From Massospora cicadina (lineage: Eukaryota; Entomophthoromycota; Entomophthoromycetes; Entomophthorales; Entomophthoraceae), in NCBI GenBank assembly GCA_022478985.1, contig JAKSZP010005576.1:41208-105207 (forward strand): a stretch of 64,000 nt of DNA, read 5' to 3'. The number at the start of each line of letters is the position of its first letter. Position 1 is the stretch's first letter. The notes below the pieces were generated by a model that was not told the origin of the DNA, searched no databases, and saw only the letters and a program-made list of their open reading frames with translations. Of the stretch, positions 45,969 through 56,400 are shown one piece after another. The position numbers and the translations under genes are program-made.

Positions 45969-46453
45969 TGTTGGGAAGTTTATATGACTGGATGATATGC
46001 TACCCATACTGGCAGATCGGAGGGGGAATCAAGACAAGTCTCAAGATTTACAGAAAAGGGTATACAAATTATAATCAATCAAAATGATGACCATTCGGTG
46101 AATTGAGGGGAATTATGCTGAGATTTGATATGAACAAGAGCTTCTAGAAAAGGGGAGGATGAATAGAAGACTACCAAGCTGAGGATGCATCCATCTTGGG
46201 AGACTGAGTATCAAGAGTCACATGGAGGATTGAAAGGGTAGGTCTTTTTCTCAGGTGATTGAGTGATTGCAGATAAGTCTGCAATTTATATTAAATAAAG
46301 GTCAAAATAAGGGGCGATAGCTCCATATATAGTTTATCAAGTCTTTATTAAAAAAAGTCGGCGATCTTCATATCATCCAATTTGGCTGTTCAGTGGCTAA
46401 TACCCTGTGCAAACTGACTCGGCGGAATCAAGCCTATACGCCAAGAATTAACA
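45969..46453 (+). repeat. Gypsy-4 3' LTR
   Basis: TGTTGGGAAG...AATTAACA, 485 bp, preceded by the G-rich polypurine tract and followed by ATCAC (46454-46458). Confidence 0.93.
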
Positions 46454-46458
46454 ATCAC

Positions 46459-46572
46459 TATACCCCCAAGAAGGCTACCCATGTAGCCATAAAACTCCCT
46501 ACCTCACACTAAAATTGCATCCCGGCAGCACCCCTGAATGGGGGGTGAATCCTATTTTTTAAGAAAGGGTAA
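46459..46572 (+). pseudogene. Gypsy-2 3' end of pol and polypurine tract
   Basis: This short Gypsy-2 stretch lies between Gypsy-4 and the Gypsy-2 3' LTR. It contains a purine-rich run (AAGAAAGGGTAA, 46561-46572) next to the LTR start at 46573, the expected place for second-strand priming. Confidence 0.65.
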
Positions 46573-47464
46573 TGTAAGGACCTAAGATCCAGCTATTAAG
46601 CTGTACAGGATTATGAACCTTTTAGATAACGAAGGGGAAACCCCTAGGCACAGCACTTCACCCTGATTTCTGACCTAGGGCATACCATGGATGAAGGATG
46701 GTATGCTTCTGCTCCTCCTTATTTTTCAAATGCCTTTTCCCCATTCACACCTCAGGCCACACGCATCCAAGTCTCAATATCTGCAGGTTCATATATAAAG
46801 AAAATTAAAAAAGTTTGTCAAGACTTTAAATTTTTCAAGAATTCTCTTTCTTGTTCCTCATACTCTGCACCCAACAGGTGGTTCTCCCAGAAGCAAAAGT
46901 AAGTAGCAAAAACCTACTCAACAATTAAAACTTGGGCAAAAAGGCAGATAAGAAAGGACAAAAGCTGTGATTTTTAACCTGACACTCCATTCCAAAATAG
47001 AAATTAATATATGGACATTTTTGTATATGGAAAAAAGACTTAATAATAGTATGGAATTGTTATTGATACTATAAAGAAAATTTTGGTGTTCAAAACTATT
47101 AAATTAGCAGATTTGAAATTTGTAATCATCCCCTACTACTGTGGTTCAGCTTAGCAGCTATCCCCCCACAAAATAAGACCTGATACCTATGTATTGGTAT
47201 GGTGTTTGGTTATTCTTTTACCTAGTTTTCCTTAATTAGTTGTAATAATATATTATTTGAAAACTTAATGTTAGTTATCTTAAAAAATAAAATGGCATAT
47301 GAGCAACTATTACCTGGATCAAAGCCTTTCTAACACCTCTTCAAGCGCGCCCATCCAAAGTCCTTTGAAACTAGTGGTGCCTCGTGGACCTTGGCTGCCC
47401 ATGTGGGTCTTGGCATATCCATGAAGGAAGCTAGGTCTTTCCTTGACATGGTGGGTTCCTAACA
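46573..47464 (+). repeat. Gypsy-2 3' LTR
   Basis: It is 892 bp, starts TGTAAGGACC and ends TTCCTAACA. It pairs with 27865-28790 and lacks the M2 insertion. Open frame 46687-46902 within it is a by-product. Confidence 0.87.
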
Positions 47465-47469
47465 AAAGC

Positions 47470-49036
47470 ATTAGAATATTATAAGAACTCTTTGAGAATA
47501 ACTTTGCTAAATTAAAGAAAATTTTTGAGTTTAACTGTTAAAGTAACACACAAGATAGATTGAAGATTGCTTTGGCAATAATCGAATTAATTGAAAAACG
47601 CTGACCAAAAAAAAAGTTGACTATAATAAAGAATTAAGAAAATGCTATTGTTACTATTAACATTAGGCCTTATCTCTTGCATATATTTTTCCCAGCCATT
47701 TCTTATAATCTGACTAATAAATGCTACATTGTCCTATTTATTGGCACAATTTCTAAGGAATATCCACTTATAAAAAATTGTGGTAGTTATCTGTTTATGT
47801 TGTATTTATTGCTCTCTAGATTATATATTGTTTTTAACTTTAATGATATATTATGTCTAATATATAATTAATTCACTCAACTAATATTGTAATGATTTAT
47901 AAACTTAAGTATCTTATTTTTTGTCAAATTTTGGATTAGTATTAGTGCTCATGCTCATCTTGTACTATTAACTATAATCCACAGTAATTTGTTCCTAACA
48001 AATACTAGAATTTTCCTTTCTAATCTCTAAATAGTAAAATCTACTTTTAGCTGTCATGAGTTATATCAAACTCTTAGATCTTTAGATCAAGTTAATTTTT
48101 TTGCCAATATATTTTCAACCATAGCGTAGAGTTAGTCACTAATATCATTTAAGTGTGATGAGAAGTTCTATACTTATGAACGCAAATAATAACAAAGATG
48201 GAATGAGTAATTTTATACATTCATAAAAACCTTAAGATCTAAAGCTCTAAAATTTGTCATCTAATTACACACATGATGGTACTTTTTTGAGATACAAAGA
48301 ATAATATCTGGCTATGCCACTATATTTCCACACAATAAACATATTTGTATTAACCCTTCTGGATAATTGAATGTACCAAATAATTTTCAGCTGTATTTAT
48401 ATATTATATGTAGTACTTCTGAATTTCAATAAGCTTTATGGTGTGACGGCAGTTGTACTGATATCTAGGTGATTTATCAATTAGATTTAACTTTAAGACC
48501 CTCAGTTATATGACAGAAATCATATATTTGCAAAAGCTTGAGTTAGCTTAGTATATATTGTTACCTGATGTAACCAAATACTAGAATACTTTCTGCATAT
48601 CTCAAAAAAATTACAGTCCATTGTTTATACTTAACACTAATATAAACAGATGAGATCGCGCTGAAATTAATCAATTTTTATGTAACAAGTCTTAAATGAC
48701 TTTATTATATATGAGAGTGAAAAACGTATATCATATACTATTTAATCTATAAATCAATAGATTACTTTATTCGCCTATTAACCTGAAGACTGACTGTAGA
48801 TAATGATATTTTATATCTAAAATGTATCTATCAAATGTTTTCTTATGATTTTTTCTCTTAAGTAAGATTCTAAGGGAAGTACTGAATTAATATAAGCACT
48901 GGATAAGAAGCTATAACTTTTTTGTTAAAGTCTTTCTATTTTTAAGGGTGAATAACTACAGTAGTAAACCCTATATACTGCTATTTGATTTCATGTTTAT
49001 TATTAATAAAATTATTGTCCTGACTATGTTTGTCAA
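47470..49036. other. AT-rich spacer, no gene seen
   Basis: About 1.6 kb of very AT-rich DNA with no recognisable coding, RNA or repeat content. Confidence 0.5.
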
Positions 49037-49051
49037 TTGCACATAGTAAAG

Positions 49052-51100
49052 TCAATTTGAGGTAAACTGGCCAGGGATGGACATCGCCAAGTGCTCAAAG
49101 TGCTATAATATAAAAATAATATCAAAATGTGAATGTGAGCATTTCAGAAAACTAAATCTAAAATAGTAAATAAACAGGTGGGTAAGTGGAGAACCAATAT
49201 ATAACCATGGCAGAAGGGGAGGAGGGTCAGGGGGCTCATCCTTGGCGGCGTCTTTCTTATCCAAGAGTAACATATGGGCAAGGTCAATAGCAGGAGCATG
49301 GGGCGAATGCAATATGGTTTCAATATTATCTATTAGACGAATAGTAAAAAGAGGCGCGAAAAGATAAGGCCGCCAGTATAGATAACAACGTTTTTTCATC
49401 TTGGAGGAATGTATTATGGATTTTGACAAAAGTTGCAATAGTGGTGTAGGTCTTTTATGTTGGAATTCACGCTAACAATGCAATATTTTGGATTGCTTTG
49501 TTGGCTTTTTTTTGTAAAAGCTTAGGAGATCACGCTTACCTAGAGGGGCAAAAACCAGATGGGTATTGGGGGAAGATATACCTTCTGAAAGAATTTAATA
49601 GATTTAAAGACAGCTTTAATGAGGGGATGACAGTTGTTCAATGCAGCTCCTCCAATAGCGATCTGGTGGTCACTTCAGGATGGGACAACGTTAGGGCAGG
49701 AATAGTAAAAGTGATGAGGGAATTGGGCATCATAGTCAGCATGAAAATTGTCCATGGTGAAAATCAAATGTATTAGAATTCTCTTTAATAGAAACCTCAG
49801 TCAATAAGCCTCCAAAACCCTGGTTGAACTAAATTCAGAATCAGCATAAGATTGAGGTTTAGTTGGTGAATTTGAGGAAGCTTTGGAGCAAACTATAATT
49901 AAAGGTTTTTCTTACTGGCTGAAGTATTGGTATATTTGGAGAATGTAGGAGCCTGATTGGATGTCTCAGATACTGATACAGTATTATGCTTTGGGAGAGA
50001 GGGGTGTAGGATTTATCCCAAACAGAAAGATGTGGGGTTAGCAGAAGTTTAGTTGCAGAATGAGTTGGTCTCTGAGCCTACAAAGTCTGCAGGAGAGGGG
50101 AACTTGTTTTTTGAGTTATCCAAAAAAGGAAGGACAGGTAGTCTGCCTGTCATCCACTCAGGCCAGAAATGGTTAATAAGTGGCAGAAGGGATAACAGCA
50201 TGAGGGAAAATGGTAGAGAAATATAATAGAATTGGGCAGATAGTAGCAAATGCATGAGGCACAGATAGACAAATGGACCATTTGGGAAACGAATAGTAGG
50301 ATGGTGTTGGAGCCATAGGTTGCCAAACCAAACATCAGATCTTTGTGGAGAACTTTAGAGGGGAGCAGGTGGGTGGGAAAACCAGAAAATTGACCCCCAT
50401 AGTGGTATCTGCTGGAAGCCAGGTTCAAGTTCTGGGGATAGGGGTGCCATGGATAATAGGGGTATAGTTGCCACATTTGTGTCATAGTATTTTCAAGTGA
50501 AGACCAAGTGAAATGCCCCTTATAAGGGCGGAAGTCAATAAATCTAGCAGGACTACCACTGACTGTGTAGTTCTATATTAGTTTTTTAGTGGATGGATAT
50601 GTTTCCCATATTTGACCTAAAGGCTGAATTACATGTTGCTCTGAGGAAGCACCAGGGGCTTTGAGGCACCGCCTAGAAATGTGTAAGTTGTAGTCCAGAA
50701 CTTTAATTAGATGAATTGACTCAAGGATTCTGGAGGGCTGGATGACCCAGTTCAAACGTGTTTTCCCACAGGGAGTAAATTACTAATTGGGATTTTTCCA
50801 TTGTCACACACTGGAGAAGTCAGTGGGAGTCAAGGAAGTTGGGGTAGAAAGGATTGGAGGTAGTTAGGATTAAATAATCTAAATTACATCTATCTAAATT
50901 TGCTTTAAAGGTATGTTGACCGGAAAGAAAAAGTACTAAATTTTTTGTTTTAGTTTTATATAGCTAAAATAAACTGTGAGGATATAGCCATTAAAGTTAT
51001 AAGACCATAATATAAGAAGCAACTTCAAACAAAGATTGATATTAGCAATAATGGTATGACTTGAAAGACTAGTTATAATGGTATCAACAAAAAAGGTTAT
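49052..51100 (-). mobile_element. ORF1-only retroelement 2
   Basis: It is flanked by TTGCACATAGTAAAG (49037-49051) and TTGCTCATAGTAAAG (51101-51115), a 15-bp duplication with one change. The 3' tail (minus strand, 49067-49082) GTCCATCCCTGGCCAG matches the LINE tail. Coding remnants match element 1 in order: PTHLLPSKVLHKDLMFGLATYGSN (50150-50485) parallels PSHLPPQVLYDQLVAGLMAYGTQ, and a decayed knuckle (LPVLPFLDNSKNKF) follows. A block like the 51851 element's 5' start (ACTTTTTCTTTCC, minus strand near 50930) lies inside, so the 5' end may be at about 50940, with the rest unrelated. Confidence 0.72.
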
Positions 51101-51115
51101 TTGCTCATAGTAAAG

Positions 51116-51832
51116 ATATTATACATCTATCCAATGCTCTTGCAGCTTTAATGATCACCACTATTAGCATTTAGCCATTCACAAACACTACAATTTGTAT
51201 GTCTTTGTATAACTAATTCTTTCCATTTATTTTTAATTAAACTTACTAAACTAGTGATAATGTAAAGGAAACTGAAATAGGGTAAAAGATTTGTACCTAC
51301 CATACAGTGAATTATTTTAAATTTTCTTATCTAAAAGATGCTAAGCACATAAAGCAAAAAAAGAAATGAAAATGAATATTTTAAAGATAGTGATTATATT
51401 GTCCATTTGGGTATTAGAATGAAGAAGCTACTATATAGAACTATGGTTCATGACTTGACTAAACTTGATAGTATCTATGCATATTGAATTCAATATTTCG
51501 AATTAAAATAATTATACGACACTAAAAATAAATACAAATGCTAGTGTAATAATTATATCTTCTTTAGACTAAAGTTATCTAATAGAGAAAAGCATGAGTG
51601 AATAAGATGCATGCTAGGAACATAGTATTCTATACCCATAAAACTATAAACCTTAATAAGATATAATCTGAGGGTTTAAATCAATTTAGATTACCAAATG
51701 AAGGGAGAAAGTGTACAAAAGTCTGACTGCATGTTCAAAACTACACTTACTAGTATTTCTATCAAAGATTTTTAGGACTTAAAGGATATAACTTCAGTGC
51801 AATGCCCACACATTTAGGATTAAGTAGAGAGC
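51116..51832. other. AT-rich spacer, no gene seen
   Basis: AT-rich DNA between two ORF1-only elements. Nothing recognisable on either strand. Confidence 0.45.
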
Positions 51833-51850
51833 TACTAAGCGTTTTGCTAA
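51833..51850. repeat. Target-site duplication of ORF1-only element 3, left
   Basis: TACTAAGCGTTTTGCTAA is repeated exactly at 53786-53803 (18 bp). Confidence 0.9.
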
Positions 51851-53785
51851 TATTCACACTTTTCTTTCCAATTGGATTAACTTTTGAGCGATTTTAGTTG
51901 AAAAGAGTAAAAGGCCTACTAGCCTATGCTGACCTCCCCATTTGCTCCCCAATGACCTCAGATTCTCCGCCAGCTGCTCCCATGTGGGACAGCGGTGAAA
52001 CCCCACTCAGCATTTTCTACCTGGCGGGAAAACGCGCTTGGGCTGGCCTGTCCAGTCCCCCTAAATCATCAGGTTGGTTCATTCTGCCCAAGGATCTCCC
52101 CATCCACCTGGCACATGCTCAGGCAGTGCCTCGCAGCCCACTCATTCTCCCCCAATCCCAGCTGCATTTTAGCCTTTGAGTTGAATATGGGAAATTATTC
52201 CCATATGCTGAGAAAGCCATTATTGACTTGGCCCAGGTGTGATGCTGCTGACCGGTTTCATAGATTTCCGCCCTTGTAAAGGGATTTTAATTTAGGCTTC
52301 ACATGCAAGCTGACGCCGCCACTGAGGCCACTGTACCCCTGGTTTTCCAGGGCACCCCTATCCCCACAACACGCACCCAGCTCCCCACTGACACCACAAC
52401 GGTGGTCCAGTTTGCAGGGTTGCCCACTCACCTTCCCCCTGCGGTGCTCCATCAGGAGTTGGTGGAAGGTTTGGCAGAGTACAGCTCCAATCCCATCCTT
52501 CAGTTTGTGGTCCCTATTGGGGCCGCTCGCCTCACTGGGCCTCGGGCATTTGCCACAATTAGCCCAAATTTACATAAAATTGCGTTGTCAATTAACCCAC
52601 GCGCCATCATTTCCTCTGCCCCTGACCACCCAATCTGGGCCACATCAAGGGTGAGTGGACCATCTGCCCATCCTGCTTCGAGTTGGATCACTCAAAGCAT
52701 AAATTCCCCTCTCTCAATGCTTCTGCCAGACCTGCGTTGTCTCCTTCTTGTCCCCACTTGGCCACACACCCCACAGCTTTTCTGGTTTGGGATACAATCC
52801 TTACCCCTCCCCCAAAGCCTGCTGCCAATATGGAGCCAGCAATGGCCAATCAGCCCCCTCCTCAGTCCAGTGCCACCTGAGCCTCAACCAATTAGGATTT
52901 GGCTTGGACAACAGTTCGTTCCCACGTTATTCTTCAATCTCCAGCCACAAACCCTCAATTAATTGACCCCAAAATCCCTTTTGAGTTGAGTCCATGGACT
53001 TTATTGGATGAAACTGATGAAATTGGCAATGTAATTGAAGACTCAAATACCCAAATTGAAGAATTTATATGGGTACAGCAACCCATTCAGATCTTTCAGC
53101 ATTTTTATGCCCACTAATTGAACATCTCTGCATTCCGCTCTGAACACCAGCTCGCTGTCGCTGCAGCTGAAAACCCAGAAAACTCTGACATCTGTGAGGT
53201 GACCAATGCATTAGTAGCGATACTTGCCAAGGGTATCCCTCCTCCCATTTTTTCTCTGACTATTACCCCGCAGGGCAAATGAGACATCCTAAACTTACAA
53301 ACAAACAAATGCCGCCATCCAGAAAGTTGCTATTGCTTTACAGGCCAAGCTAAAAACCACTTGCGCCACCATAGCTTTCTTATCCCTGCTTCCTTCCATC
53401 TGCCTTCATGCGGAAAACAGTTTTTCCAAATAACTATGTGTTATTTTTGATGCAGGTAACTTTGACAACCAGCCAACCATCAGCCAACCCACTCCCCATG
53501 TCGCTGATCACCCCAAACCATTGCTCTCCACCCTGGCACAAACTCTTGCCTTTGATATGGAATCTGATACTGAGGATGTGCCACCCAATCCCCCAAACCC
53601 TTCTGTCATGGTGGGTTGAGCGACTCATTGCTGTCCCACTTGGTTGGTTGTATTCTCATTTGGTTCTGTTTCACCTGCTCTTTTTGGGCGGCCAATCATT
53701 CTGTTTTAGTATTCTGTTCATTCATCTTTTAGCTCCTCAAGCTTTGGTAATGTCCATCCCCCAGTTGGCATATCTCAAATAAGTT
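51851..53785 (+). mobile_element. ORF1-only retroelement 3
   Basis: This 1935-bp element is bracketed by an exact 18-bp duplication. It begins TATTCACACTTTTCTTTCC, similar to the first bases of LINE-C, then has the ACTTTTGAGCGATTTTA block shared with element 1. A single ORF1-like coding region follows. The tail GTCCATCCCCCAGTTGG (53752-53768) and AAATAA end match the LINE tail. It has no endonuclease or RT. Complete in outline, with length close to element 1 (1885 bp). Confidence 0.88.
51951..53300 (+). pseudogene. ORF1-like protein of element 3, knuckle damaged
   Basis: The start is MTSDSPPAAPMW at 51951. AGKRAWAGLSSPP and LPIHLAHAQ follow, parallel to element 1. After a frame change, 52303-52962 carries TTRTQLPTDTTTVVQFAGLP, LVEGLAEYSSNP and a knuckle-like CPSCFELDHSKHKF. 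Its fourth ligand Cys is Phe, so zinc binding would be lost. The C-terminal block WTLLDETDEIGN and EEFIWVQQP (52899-53117) matches element 1 and element 4. Several stops show it is inactive. Confidence 0.75.
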
Positions 53786-53803
53786 TACTAAGCGTTTTGC
53801 TAA
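53786..53803. repeat. Target-site duplication of ORF1-only element 3, right
   Basis: Exact copy of 51833-51850. Confidence 0.9.
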
Positions 53804-54053
53804 GAAATGAAGCACTAACAAAGCAGCACTTACCAAAGCAAGTAGGTAGCTGTCCAATTCTAGCTTTTTAAATCTTATAGAAGATATATTTAAAATTTTA
53901 AACAACATTAGTAAAAGATGATAACAAGATGGTCCATAGAAGGGCTTGTTGTAAGGAATAAAGTACTTTTACAATTTCTATACTAATGAGTTTACATTAA
54001 AAATCTGACAGCTCAATGTAATTGTAGAGATATGATATCTCCATTTAGTATCT

Positions 54054-54069
54054 TCTATAAACTTTTAAT
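54054..54069. repeat. Target-site duplication of ORF1-only element 4, left
   Basis: TCTATAAACTTTTAAT pairs with TCTACAAACTTATAAT at 55079-55094 (14 of 16 match). Confidence 0.7.
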
Positions 54070-55078
54070 TTTTTAGCACTAGTGGTGCCCAACCCATAAA
54101 GGGGGAGTAACCATGCATCTTTATATGCAAATGGGAAAAACAAAGGGATTATTAGAAAATAAAAAATCGTAGTATGGCACCTCAGCTAAAAGCTTAGGAA
54201 GCCATATCAGAAGGTAGGGAAGCTTTTGTCCAGCGCCTGCTTTAGCTGGCGGGCCATGGAAGACAGCATAGTGGTTGGGGCATCAGCAGCATGCAACATA
54301 AGGAGGTAGAGCTGGGGTATCTTCATTAATAAGGCTGGCGGTATCCATCACCTCAATATATTGAGCCAGTTGATGCTCAGCAAATGTGATCAAAGCAGGC
54401 ACACAAGTGAACGACTTGATGCACTGGTGGATTTGGAGATAATTGGGATTGAACATTGAAGTTTTTTCCACATCAATGCATGCGTGACTCACACCAAAAA
54501 TCAGCTCTTCATTTTCATATTTTGCATCTTCTTCAAACTTGTGAGGGAAATTGGGGATTGGAATACCCTCCACAAGGGGCCCCATTGCCCCATGAAGATG
54601 TTGACGGAGGATAGTGTTGGCAGTGGCAGCAGCTGCCTCCACTGCATTTTATTTATAATCTTATATGCTGAATAACCATTTTTAGGGTGAAAATGGTGTG
54701 AACGCAAAATAGGAGGTTCAACAAAAAATTCCTCCAAGGAAAAATCTGGCCTAATATTATAAGCCCAATCTGTTTTTTCAATCCATTTGAGCACTTAAAA
54801 ATGGATTTAAATCATCTAGTTCTGGCTCAACCACCAGAATTGGAGGGGTAGCAAAAACTGATTGGCTGTGCACTGTTGACCTCAGCTGCTCAGCTGAAAC
54901 TGAGTTAGCTTTCAACTCAGGATTTCATAATCTGTTTGAATTGTCAGAATTTTTAACATTTTAAAATTTTGATTGGCTGCCACCAGGAAGTGGCGCCAGA
55001 AGTTGCTGAGGTTGGGGGAGGGAGAATTGTGCCCCATTTAAAAATTGGACAGATCCAGACGCTGACCCAACGCTGGAG
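54070..55078 (-). mobile_element. ORF1-only retroelement 4, 5'-truncated, poly(A)-tailed
   Basis: This 1009-bp insertion is flanked by a 16-bp duplication with two changes. On the minus strand it carries the C-terminal half of an ORF1-like protein and about 200 bp of 3' UTR. It ends GGGTTGGGCACCACTAG, TGCT and AAAAAA (plus-strand 54070-54110). That 3' end is the tail of micro-insertions M1-M3, not the LINE-A/B/C tail. It therefore belongs to a second 3'-end class of the ORF1-only group. The 5' truncation is typical of LINE-driven insertion. Confidence 0.75.
54283..54794 (-). pseudogene. C-terminal part of an ORF1-like protein (element 4)
   Basis: Two overlapping open pieces (54501-54794 and 54283-54642) read WIEKTDWAYNIRPDFSLEEFF and, after a frame change, VSHACIDVEKTSMFNPNYLQ and ITFAEHQLAQYIEV. 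They parallel the C-terminal region of element 1 (AEFFLPNFDE, then VMNVTTLASFNPSAKIT) and element 3 (EEFIWVQQP, then FRSEHQLAVAAAEN). No RT sequence follows before the poly(A) tail. I do not recognise this domain. Confidence 0.62.
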
Positions 55079-55186
55079 TCTACAAACTTATAATCTTACC
55101 AAGGATTTACAAACAATAACAAACCTAATTTCCTAATATCTATATTAAATACTTAAACTACACTTGGCTAAAGATCTTAAAATAAT

Positions 55187-55206
55187 TTTAATAAAATAAA
55201 TATTAA
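55187..55206. repeat. SINE copy 2 target-site duplication, left
   Basis: A 20-bp AT-rich sequence starting TTTAATAAAATAAA recurs with one change at 55493-55512. Confidence 0.8.
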
Positions 55207-55492
55207 GTAAGGATACCCCAGTGGTAGAGTATGGACCCTCTACCACTGCCTCCCTGAGTTTGATCCCAGTAGATGAACTTTGAGCAGGGGGCGATTATGA
55301 CTGTGTTAGTTTTGCACACCAGTGTCCTGAACTAAATTAGCAAATAGCAAATGCGGCCCATGGAGTTCCTGGCCTATCATACACTGTACATGGAGGTTTT
55401 CCAAGTCTTATCCTCCTTTCCCACTTTCTTCACTTCCCTTCATTGGTGCAGTATCATCCCCAGGTCAGCTCACCTTAAATAAAATTTAAAAA
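55207..55492 (+). mobile_element. SINE copy 2 with tRNA-like head
   Basis: This 286-bp second member of the SINE at 4622-4899 is flanked by a 20-bp duplication (one mismatch). It keeps the box A-like CCCCAGTGGTAGAG, the box B-like GAGTTTGATCCC and the perfect 11-bp inverted repeat (55219-55229 with 55238-55248). Shared body blocks include CATGGAGTTCCTGGCCTATC and GGAGGTTTTCCA. It ends in AAATAAAAT. The hairpin survives in both copies although other positions have diverged. Confidence 0.85.
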
Positions 55493-55512
55493 TTTAATAA
55501 AATAAACATTAA

Positions 55513-56400
55513 TTGAAATCTAAATATCCCTATATGAGAAAAAATTATTTTAAATTTACCACTAATGAAATTTATAGTGCTTAAGTTAATTGTAACTCCA
55601 AAAATTTGGTTTAAAAACTTTTAATTTTAATTAAGCTATTTTAAAGATTTAACAATAGATAGATGCATTCCTAGGGCACAGAGTATATCAAATCTGAGAC
55701 AGCCTTGTAGGGTATCCTTATATTTTTAAGAGTAACATGTATTGAACTGCTCTTTCTACTAATCATTATTTTTAAAATTACCTATATATTAATGTTCAGC
55801 ACACCAGAGAGAAAATCAGTACTACTAGTAAAAATGGTGTTAACATCCCACTAAAAGGTTTGGTGACTAGGCTACAGGGGAAATCAATACACCAAATCTC
55901 ATAGTCTCTGATACCCACCTCAGCGTCAACTAGGACACCACTCACAGGAAGCAGACACATAATTAGGAACTTCCTCCTAGATGGCGTAAACTTTTAATTA
56001 GAGCTTGATCAACTAATCACACTCTGTGACAGATGGGGTTCTGAACACTGCCACAAAGCAGTTAGGCAAGTGGACCCAGGTAAGTGTCCATAAGCAGGAT
56101 ACCGCTGCTGTAAAAATCCCCCTAATCCGCTGTTTGGGAAACTTCTGACTATAATTTTGGACAGCAGTCAGAACTATGCTAACACCAAGCAAGAAGGTCT
56201 GCCCTCCAGAGAGCTCATACAAGAACGCAATGGCCTTTTCAAAGTCTGAGCTGTGGTCCCTATGCAGTTTCCCTTGGTTTCCTGAATAAAGATGGTTTTT
56301 AAATTTTAAATAAATTTTTTTGAAATTATAAAATTTTATTTAATATTGAAGAAGACAAATCTTCTTTATGCAACTTTTTCAGCTAAGATTTATACTACGC
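55513..56400. other. AT-rich spacer, no confident gene
   Basis: Mostly AT-rich DNA. The minus-strand open frame 56013-56222 has hydrophobic stretches and an ELSGGQ string but no further similarity, so I do not call it a gene. Confidence 0.4.

Larger units (their letters stand above)
39036..46453 (+). mobile_element. Gypsy-4: complete LTR retrotransposon
   Basis: The element is 7418 bp, with LTRs 39036-39515 (480 bp) and 45969-46453 (485 bp), an exact 5-bp duplication ATCAC, a primer-binding site at 39516-39533 and a polypurine tract AAAGGGGGGG at about 45956-45965. The order gag, protease, RT, RNase H, integrase makes it Ty3/gypsy. It sits in the 3' part of Gypsy-2. Stops in most frames and an LTR difference of about one base in eight by eye show it is old. 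Micro-insertion M3 lies between protease and RT. Confidence 0.94.
27865..47464 (+). mobile_element. Gypsy-2: old chromodomain-type LTR element hosting two other gypsy elements
   Basis: The 5' LTR is at 27865 to about 28790 and the 3' LTR at 46573-47464. Flanks are AAAAC (27860-27864) and AAAGC (47465-47469), a 5-bp duplication with one transition. Coding remnants on the plus strand (protease, RT, RNase H, integrase, chromodomain) lie at 29.6-32.4 kb and continue at 38.4-39.0 kb. Gypsy-3 (32407 to about 38403) splits the integrase, and Gypsy-4 (39036-46453) separates the chromodomain from the 3' end. Removing both, their target copies and M2 leaves about 6.1 kb, a normal chromovirus size. Confidence 0.85.

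Noticed and set aside
39036..46453. Repeat-induced point mutation as the cause of LTR decay
   Set aside because: Changes focus on CG sites with paired CA/TG states and occur in single elements. Neurospora-type RIP favours CpA and gives strongly one-sided C-to-T changes.
56013..56222. Minus-strand open frame with an ELSGGQ string, recalling the signature of SMC/ABC ATPases
   Set aside because: The residues after it do not continue as a Walker B region, no Walker A is nearby, and the frame is only 69 codons in AT-rich DNA.
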